Notes under the pieces: generated by a model
The model's input: only the letters and a program-made list of their open reading frames with translations
The model's database searches: none
What the model was told of the DNA's origin: nothing
Assembly (NCBI GenBank): GCA_900316385.1
Contig: ONCP01000002.1
Span: 78,277 to 142,276 of the forward strand
Origin: an uncultured Eubacteriales bacterium
Lineage (GTDB): Bacteria; Bacillota; Clostridia; Oscillospirales; Acutalibacteraceae
DNA: 64,000 nt
Direction: 5' to 3'
Translations under genes and position numbers: made by a program
In this document: piece by piece, positions 58,562-64,000 of the stretch
Layout: each line of letters opens with the position of its first letter
How positions within the stretch are numbered: the first letter of the stretch is position 1

Positions 58562-59932
58562 TCAGGATTGTATTGAATAGAGCTCCTCTCCATTTATACA
58601 TACATAATCCTTAGGGGTTGATTCGTAACCATTAACCGATACAAAGCCTATTTTGGATACTTTAATATCGTGAACATTTTTGATTTGCGATTCCTCTTTT
58701 TTCATTTCCGAGAGGCACAGTGGTGACTGGTAGTATTTTGCCTCGTAAAACTCATAGCTGTCTTTTCGCTTCAGGACAACGTCAAATTCACCGTTTGTTT
58801 TGTTTACGCTGTCATCGTAATAATATGTTCCGATATCCCGTATTCCCTTGAGCTTTCCGCTTTTAACAAGGATAGAGAAATAATCCCGGCATATCTCTTC
58901 AAAACGATGAGAAATAAAGGTCACGATGCTGTCAGAGATATACTCATCATAGAAAGCTTCCGCGCCGATAACCTGAAGGGCGCTTTTGTTCTTATAAACA
59001 TAGGTATGATAAAAGCGAAGTAGATTGTCGTTTGTTTCGTAGTATATTTTCTTGTTATCATCTTGTCGGTTGATGGGATGCTTTTTGACAATAAGCTCCA
59101 TATTTAGAAGCGGTTTCAATAGCTTTGAAAGACCACCGTTTTTGTCAATTCTTAGATATGACTCAATTTCACTGTATTTTTTCTTTCCGTTTTTAAGCGC
59201 TGAGAATATGCGCTCCGCTCCCGATACGTTGCTGAAATCAGAGACCAGAAGATTATCAGCATAGTTATAGACAGAATGTGAGAGATTGAGGATTGTTGAG
59301 ATTATGTTTTCCTTGAGTGATTTCTTATTATCAATAAATTCGTTTACAAACGGAGAGCCGCCGAAGACAGAATAGAATCCGACTTTATCATACACGCTTA
59401 ACTCAGGATAAAATTCAGACGCGTCAAGATAGTTGAGTTCGCCCAGTTTAATGATATGAGAGAAACGACCATAAAGCGCGTTTTTCTCTTTCAGTAAATC
59501 CTTCATCATACTGACGTGGGAACCCGAAATAAATAAACGAATATTTGATAAAGAATTGTCAATTATCCACTGGAAAATAGAATCAACTGTTTCTGCTTTG
59601 TTAGTTGATTTCAAGTATGGATATTCATCAATAACAATATTATAAACTCCGTCAAGCGAATTTAGATATTGAAAAAGTTCGCGGAAGGACGGAAACTCAA
59701 TCCTTGCGGGGAGTATTTTTGCCTTTAGCAAAACCTCTACCAATCCGTCAACATTCGCTTTAAGTGAATCTTTGATACACTCGTAATACGCAGTGTTTTT
59801 CACACCGTTCAAAGTGTGATTAATAAGTGTTGTTTTGCCGACTTTTCGTTTTCCGTAAATCATCATAGAACCGGAATCTTTCTTGAGAAAATCACGAATT
59901 TCCGCAGTTTCTTTTTCTCGACCTATAAACAT
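58562..59932 (-). CDS. AAA ATPase with C-terminal DUF234/PD-(D/E)XK-like domain
   Basis: A 456-residue protein of the archaeal-type ATPase family. Walker A is YGKRKVGKTTLI, Walker B IVIDEYPYL, and LFISGSHVSMM follows as sensor region. The middle is a winged helix (KKKYSEIESYLRIDKNGG). The C-terminus has GEFDVVLKRKDSYEFYEAKYY, which fits the D-(x)n-E-x-K core of restriction-like nucleases. Such genes occur on mobile islands and are suspected, not proven, to act in defence or stability. No clear RBS context other than GAGGTGATTATATG. Transcribed away from the integrase. Confidence 0.85.
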   Translation of the reverse strand: MFIGREKETAEIRDFLKKDSGSMMIYGKRKVGKTTLINHTLNGVKNTAYYECIKDSLKANVDGLVEVLLKAKILPARIEFPSFRELFQYLNSLDGVYNIVIDEYPYLKSTNKAETVDSIFQWIIDNSLSNIRLFISGSHVSMMKDLLKEKNALYGRFSHIIKLGELNYLDASEFYPELSVYDKVGFYSVFGGSPFVNEFIDNKKSLKENIISTILNLSHSVYNYADNLLVSDFSNVSGAERIFSALKNGKKKYSEIESYLRIDKNGGLSKLLKPLLNMELIVKKHPINRQDDNKKIYYETNDNLLRFYHTYVYKNKSALQVIGAEAFYDEYISDSIVTFISHRFEEICRDYFSILVKSGKLKGIRDIGTYYYDDSVNKTNGEFDVVLKRKDSYEFYEAKYYQSPLCLSEMKKEESQIKNVHDIKVSKIGFVSVNGYESTPKDYVCINGEELYSIQS

Positions 59933-60033
59933 ATAATCACCTCACAAATTATACTGAAATTATTTTCACTGAACTTATTATCAGTATAGCTCTGTGCTCA
60001 AGAAAAGTCAATAGATACTAACAAAAAAGTAGT

Positions 60034-60179
60034 ATATCAAATACTGATATAGAGTAAACAATGAAAAACAATCTGATTTGACTTGTGAGCGATTTGTTAA
60101 GAATTAAGGGAAGTGATCGAAAAGTTGAAATTCAAACAACACGAGCGATTTGTCGCGGTCAATTAAAGGATACTCGATA
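60034..60179. repeat. Diverged direct repeat, copy B
   Basis: Second copy of the repeat described at 58199, lying 108 bases beyond the 3' end of the second ATPase gene. The 354-base gap 59933-60286 has no gene apart from this. Confidence 0.7.
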
Positions 60180-60286
60180 GTGCGGTGCATAGTGCTAAAA
60201 CTTTTATATTATTAAATACTTGTGTTTAATAATATAAAGGAAATAAATAACAATTCAGTAATGAATAGAGAAAGTGTTTTAATGAG

Positions 60287-62074
60287 CTATACCAAGTGAT
60301 TTAAATATTTTTCAACATTTATATAATGAATACCGTTTTCTTCCGTTGTATCACCGCGATAGATTACAGACTTCCTTTTAATAGGTCCATAATGATGTTC
60401 GGTGATTCTGCATTTTTCTTCATCGTTAAGATGCTGGTATTGTTTCGGAACAAGTTCTGTACTGTGTTTTATCTCAAATATTTCACAGCAAATTTTATCG
60501 GGATCGAATATAACCATATCAAACTCACCGACATCAAATTGCAACTTAAATACAAGCTTGTCGGGATTGAAGACTTTTGTTTCAAAAAGAACAATATCCT
60601 CCATCATTCTTCCCATGATTTCGCTAAGCAGTCTATCTATTATTTTTTTTCTGTCAATAGCCGAAAGCTCATTAAACTTATTGTCAAGCACAATGTTTTT
60701 TATAATTTCTTCTGCTTGAGAGTATCGCATGCCCGGTTGAGTGATGATTGTTTGCTTGTTGCTGTTGCCTGTGTTCGGGAGTGATACTAAATCTACTTCG
60801 GCAACCAAATCCAACAAAGTAAGATATTCTTTTATCTGAGCCATATGGCTTTCTTCGATATCTATGGTCTGCTCTTCTTTGTTCAGGATTTCGAGAGCTT
60901 GCATAATACCTAACGTGACAATGTCAAGATTAAGATGCTCTTTTATGTCAATCGGGTGTTCTCTGTCTCGGAGAAGATTTCGTGCTGTAATTGAAATGTC
61001 AGAGGATTTAAAAGCTTTTTCAATTACTTCAGTAGTAAAACTGTGGTTGATGTTTTCTACAACACGATTTATAACATTAGTCAGTTCGCCTTTTTGATAC
61101 AAATCATAGAGCTGGCGAAAATGTCCGCCGTCTTGATAGTATTTAAGAGAATGCTGAATGTTGTTTGCGATTGCGGTATTAATATATTCATTGGATTTCT
61201 TTGAGTTAGCAAACGTAGATTCCTTGTTGTAGTTTACTCCGCTAATGCTCATGGTACCGCCGTATTTGATATATTCGTCAATACCGTGTATGCCGAGTAC
61301 GTTTTCAAATTCACGATACGGAATAAATGTTGTATGCAGTGTGATTGCTCTGTCATAAAGCTGATCGTCCTGAGTAAAGACAAAACCAAGTGAATCGGTA
61401 CCCGTAAGGACAATCTTCATTCCGCTGCTTGCATATATATCGGAGAAAAGCGCGGCACCTTCGATAAAATCTTCAATTAACGTTACTTCATCAATAAACA
61501 CATATTTGAAGCCCCTTTCCTCGAGCAATCTTAAATCGCTGTTAATGTCAGAAAGAGTATCACCTTTCTTTGCTTGGATGAAGGCAGCTTTATTGAACTC
61601 GGCGTCAGATAATTCGGAAAGAATCTGTTTTACCATAGTGGTCTTGCCTGTTCTTCTGAGTCCATATAGGATGAAAACTTTTTCCGTCAATTCGCCAAAA
61701 ATATAATTACGCAGAATTGAGATGCACTCTCTCTCTTTATATTTCCTGACAGAAGCGATTTGTGCGCGAAGAGCTTTGCCTATACGAACAAGCGAATTAA
61801 ACTCACCAGACGAGATTGGCGCCTCTTTAGCAGAGTGAGGTAGATGTCTTTGTAATTCTTTAAGTTCTGCTTCAAGAGCTTTTCGTTTATCTATTTGAGT
61901 GCGTAATTCTTCAACTTGATCAAAAGGGATATAGGTTTCGGTTCTTTTTTTATTATTTATGATTCTATGATAGTAGTAATCTTTGCCTTTGATATTTTTT
62001 ACAGTTATGTTGCCTTGAGGGAGAACAGCAATTTCTCTTTCCAAATCGTCAATTCTATTCATAATGTCCTCCAT
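60287..62074 (-). CDS. AAA ATPase (AAA_14/DUF4143-like), 595 residues
   Basis: A coiled-coil N-terminus (about residues 1-95, with EELRTQIDKRKALEAELKEL) precedes an ATPase domain: Walker A YGLRRTGKTTMVKQ, Walker B YVFIDEVTL, and IVLTGTDSLGFVF as sensor. The C-terminal part has FDVGEFDMVIFDPDKICCEI then FEIKHSTE, again a D...ExK-like nuclease core as in DUF4143 proteins. AGGAGG is seven bases before the ATG. It has a strong promoter with a palindromic operator. The role is unknown; it resembles mobile-island ATPases. Confidence 0.82.
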   Translation of the reverse strand: MEDIMNRIDDLEREIAVLPQGNITVKNIKGKDYYYHRIINNKKRTETYIPFDQVEELRTQIDKRKALEAELKELQRHLPHSAKEAPISSGEFNSLVRIGKALRAQIASVRKYKERECISILRNYIFGELTEKVFILYGLRRTGKTTMVKQILSELSDAEFNKAAFIQAKKGDTLSDINSDLRLLEERGFKYVFIDEVTLIEDFIEGAALFSDIYASSGMKIVLTGTDSLGFVFTQDDQLYDRAITLHTTFIPYREFENVLGIHGIDEYIKYGGTMSISGVNYNKESTFANSKKSNEYINTAIANNIQHSLKYYQDGGHFRQLYDLYQKGELTNVINRVVENINHSFTTEVIEKAFKSSDISITARNLLRDREHPIDIKEHLNLDIVTLGIMQALEILNKEEQTIDIEESHMAQIKEYLTLLDLVAEVDLVSLPNTGNSNKQTIITQPGMRYSQAEEIIKNIVLDNKFNELSAIDRKKIIDRLLSEIMGRMMEDIVLFETKVFNPDKLVFKLQFDVGEFDMVIFDPDKICCEIFEIKHSTELVPKQYQHLNDEEKCRITEHHYGPIKRKSVIYRGDTTEENGIHYINVEKYLNHLV

Positions 62075-62102
62075 AGCAAATCCTCCTTATACTTATTATA
62101 CC

Positions 62103-62141
62103 CATTATACCACCGTTATACCACTTGTCAAGTGGTATAAC
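62103..62141 (-). promoter_or_regulatory. Promoter and palindromic operator of the 595-residue ATPase gene
   Basis: On the minus strand TTGACA, 16 bases, TATAAT. A perfect inverted repeat (GTTATACCACTTG and CAAGTGGTATAAC, one central base, 62115-62141) overlaps the -35. Additional GGTATAA copies run through the -10. Confidence 0.8.
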
Positions 62142-62455
62142 GCGAGCGGTAAGAAATTTCTATAATTGTTGAGGTAAAATTCCCAAGATTGTAGAAAGAG
62201 TTTTCCATGTTAGTTTAATTATGAGAATGGAAAATAAAATGCGGAAAGATAATTCGTTCTAACCTCTGTAAATAATAAGTAATCTGAGCCCATAATTAAA
62301 CCTCCAATGTTTTGTTTTTATTTTGCCAATTAAAAAATCAATTAGCGTTTGTAATATAACTTCTTTAATACTATTATTCAACTCTTTTTTGAAAAAAGTC
62401 TGGATATTCAGATTTTTTTGAGTATACTGTTTGTCTTGAAAAGAGGTGGTACTCC
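62142..62455. other. Intergenic region before the integrase gene
   Basis: About 310 AT-rich bases between divergent ATPase and integrase genes. An ACTCTTTTTTGAAAAAAGT inverted repeat (62380-62398) is the only clear structure; it may be a recombinase arm site or operator. No gene seen. Confidence 0.4.
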
Positions 62456-63682
62456 TTGAAGCTACAAGAGCTTATTAACAAAGGAACAGTACACAAACGA
62501 AATGATGGATATTGGGCAGGTATGGTTAGTTACAAAAATCGAAAGGGTGAATACTGCAGGAAGAATTTCTGTGGCGTAACTAAAAAATCTGTAAAACAAA
62601 AAATGAAAAATTATGTGATTCAATTTCAAAAGGAAGTTGAAGAGTCGGATGAGACTAAGAAAATAGTTCGAGTTAGTATGCAAAAATGGCTGGAAGTGTT
62701 TAAGCTTCAAACGGTTGAAAGAGCTACATACGACGGAAATATAAATACAGCACATAAGTATATTTACCCTGTAATAGGAGAGAAGTCTGTTGTTGATATT
62801 ACATCATTCGAATTGAAAGATCTTTTAAGCCAAATGATGATTTCCGGATATGCACATTCGACTGTCAAGAAGACATATTGTCTTCTCAATCAGTTCTTTA
62901 AATACTTGTATTTCGAAGAAATCTTACCTAACAATCCTATGAAAAATGTGGATATGATTAAAAAAGCCAACTTCCTTTCGGTGCAAGGAAAAGAGGATTT
63001 ACCGGAAAGAGATACAATAACAATCTTAACAGACGAAGAAATAGAGTTGCTTAAGGAAGAAGTGTTTGCAAGACGAAGAAACGGGACGTATAAACATCAG
63101 CAGGCGGCAGCATATATTCTAATGCTGAATACGGGATTGAGAGTTGGTGAAGTGCTTGGGCTTATCAACAGCGATATTGACATTGAAACTCGAATTCTTT
63201 ATGTTAGGCGAGCGGTTAAAGAAGTAAACTCTTTAGTACAAAATGATAGCGAATCAAAGAGAGAACTGATAATAGGGAACCCAAAAACTAAAAGCAGTAA
63301 ACGAGCTGTGCCATTGAATCAAAGAGCTATTGATATGATTAAGCTACTTCAAAAGGAGAGATGCTTCGGAGATGAAGCTCCGCTTATTCCTAATGATAAA
63401 GGAGAATTCACAAGACCGAGTATATTTAGAGGTAGATGGGAGAGGGTTTTAATAGATGCAGGAGTTGAACAAAAAGGTTTGCATAGTTTACGCCATACAT
63501 TTGCGACAATCTTGGTGAACGGGCGAAAGGATAAAAACGGAAATATTAAGTCCTTGCCTGTTCGCAAAGTTGCCGATATCCTCGGTCATACCACAACAGT
63601 TATTACAGAAAAGTATTATGTGAAAAGAGATTTGAAAAAGTTGAGCGGAATAACTGATGAATTTGAAATAGGAAGAAACTAA
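62456..63682 (+). CDS. int: Tyrosine recombinase / phage-type integrase
   Basis: A 408-residue integrase. An arm-binding N-terminal domain (KRNDGYWAGMVSYKNRKGEY) and SAM-like core-binding domain are followed by the catalytic domain with Arg in LNTGLRVGEVLGL, His-x-x-Arg in LHSLRHTFATILV, His in ILGHTTTVITEKYY and the nucleophile Tyr in the same segment. TTG start with GAGGTGG seven bases upstream. It matches integrases of genomic islands that enter tRNA genes, in agreement with the tRNA-Trp half 4.5 kb away. Confidence 0.93.
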   Translation: MKLQELINKGTVHKRNDGYWAGMVSYKNRKGEYCRKNFCGVTKKSVKQKMKNYVIQFQKEVEESDETKKIVRVSMQKWLEVFKLQTVERATYDGNINTAHKYIYPVIGEKSVVDITSFELKDLLSQMMISGYAHSTVKKTYCLLNQFFKYLYFEEILPNNPMKNVDMIKKANFLSVQGKEDLPERDTITILTDEEIELLKEEVFARRRNGTYKHQQAAAYILMLNTGLRVGEVLGLINSDIDIETRILYVRRAVKEVNSLVQNDSESKRELIIGNPKTKSSKRAVPLNQRAIDMIKLLQKERCFGDEAPLIPNDKGEFTRPSIFRGRWERVLIDAGVEQKGLHSLRHTFATILVNGRKDKNGNIKSLPVRKVADILGHTTTVITEKYYVKRDLKKLSGITDEFEIGRN

Positions 63683-63898
63683 AACAAAGAATAACGTATT
63701 ATTTTGGATTCTGTTCTAATAGATCTCGTGCATCTGTAATCTCTCCATTATCATTTCCTATCGTTTAATCTACATACAAAAAATACAATTTGAACCAAGA
63801 TGAAATAGATTATATAGAGTCAATGATAAAGCCTATGCCGCTTACCATTGATGGTGAAGATTGGGCAGAGTGATTTTATCGTTATTATATAATCTCTT
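63683..63898. other. Region between the integrase and the transposase fragment
   Basis: No intact gene. One short frame (63789-63872) reads NLNQDEIDYIESMIKPMPLT then IDGEDWAE and a stop; it is too short to assign. Confidence 0.35.
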
Positions 63899-64000
63899 TT
63901 AAATATAATCTCCTTCTTTATCTCTTATTGCTTTGGCAATTTCAGTTTGTGTACCCATTGCGTCAATCGTCACAATACATCCTTTTATCTCCAGCATTTC
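63899..64000 (-). pseudogene. ISAs1-type transposase fragment (runs off the window)
   Basis: On the minus strand from the window end: LEIKGCIVTIDAMGTQTEIA then KAIRDKEGDYI and a stop. This is the DDE-core region of ISAs1/H-repeat transposases, where the first catalytic Asp is in TIDAMG. Intact members continue with LALKGNQ; here a TAA follows GDYI, so the 3' part is lost. Confidence 0.75.

Overview
The window looks like chromosomal DNA of a gut-type anaerobic clostridium, most likely Oscillospirales/Ruminococcaceae. The support is a complete RnfCDGEAB operon, a 2-hydroxyacyl-CoA dehydratase-type activase pair, class III fructose bisphosphatase, many secreted proteins with Big_2-like or lysine-rich C-terminal domains, ferredoxin-tailed aldo/keto reductase and Firmicutes-like promoters (TTGACA-17-TATAAT). 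The genus assignment is inference. Most of the window has moderate G+C; the right end (from about 58.0 kb) is clearly more A+T rich.

Layout. 1-7.9 kb: tail of a split acyl-CoA dehydratase activase system, a nitroreductase, and the six-gene Rnf ferredoxin:NAD+ oxidoreductase operon. 7.9-24.4 kb: housekeeping and secreted genes, namely a 1249-residue subtilase, fbp, the divergent upp/uracil permease pair, a MecA-like adaptor, a GH13 glycosidase, trpS, a PLP aminotransferase, and a three-gene unit coding for a DHHW protein, a Nudix enzyme with an extra N-terminal domain, and a secreted serpin. 24.4-43.7 kb is more mixed and partly decaying. It holds an RpiB-like isomerase, a nucleotidyltransferase, paired short chromate transporters, a PHP/Lgt-like chimera, a LytS-type kinase with an XRE-receiver regulator, an S41-like protease, a truncated repeat protein, an ECF S component, DinB, MATE and AraC genes, and several broken genes (STAS-like, NTF2-like, and a LysR gene with an in-frame TAG).

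43.8-57.8 kb is the most coherent part, a cysteine/Fe-S/gamma-glutamyl island. It contains a zinc-type macrodomain protein, iscU-iscS, an IscR-like regulator, cysK divergent from a second Rrf2 regulator, a LysR gene, metY, and a continuous run of genes: class I gamma-glutamylcysteine ligase, class II amidotransferase, GCS2-type ligase, nadA, cysE, a Cys-rich mini-protein, a ThiS-like carrier without a Gly-Gly end, and a ThiF/TcdA-like E1 enzyme. Several of the promoters (iscS, metY, rrf2, gshA, and more weakly cysK) carry the same motif, CTATYRACATAGTA, so this looks like one regulon, probably under one of the two Rrf2 proteins.

57.9-64 kb is an integrated element. Its left boundary is a tRNA-Trp 3' half that begins at the anticodon loop and is followed by its own terminator. 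To the right lie two AAA ATPases (one with a PD-(D/E)XK-like C-terminus, one controlled by a perfect palindromic promoter operator), diverged direct repeats, a tyrosine recombinase and an ISAs1-type transposase fragment at the window edge. No rRNA, CRISPR array, complete tRNA or recognisable metabolite riboswitch was seen.
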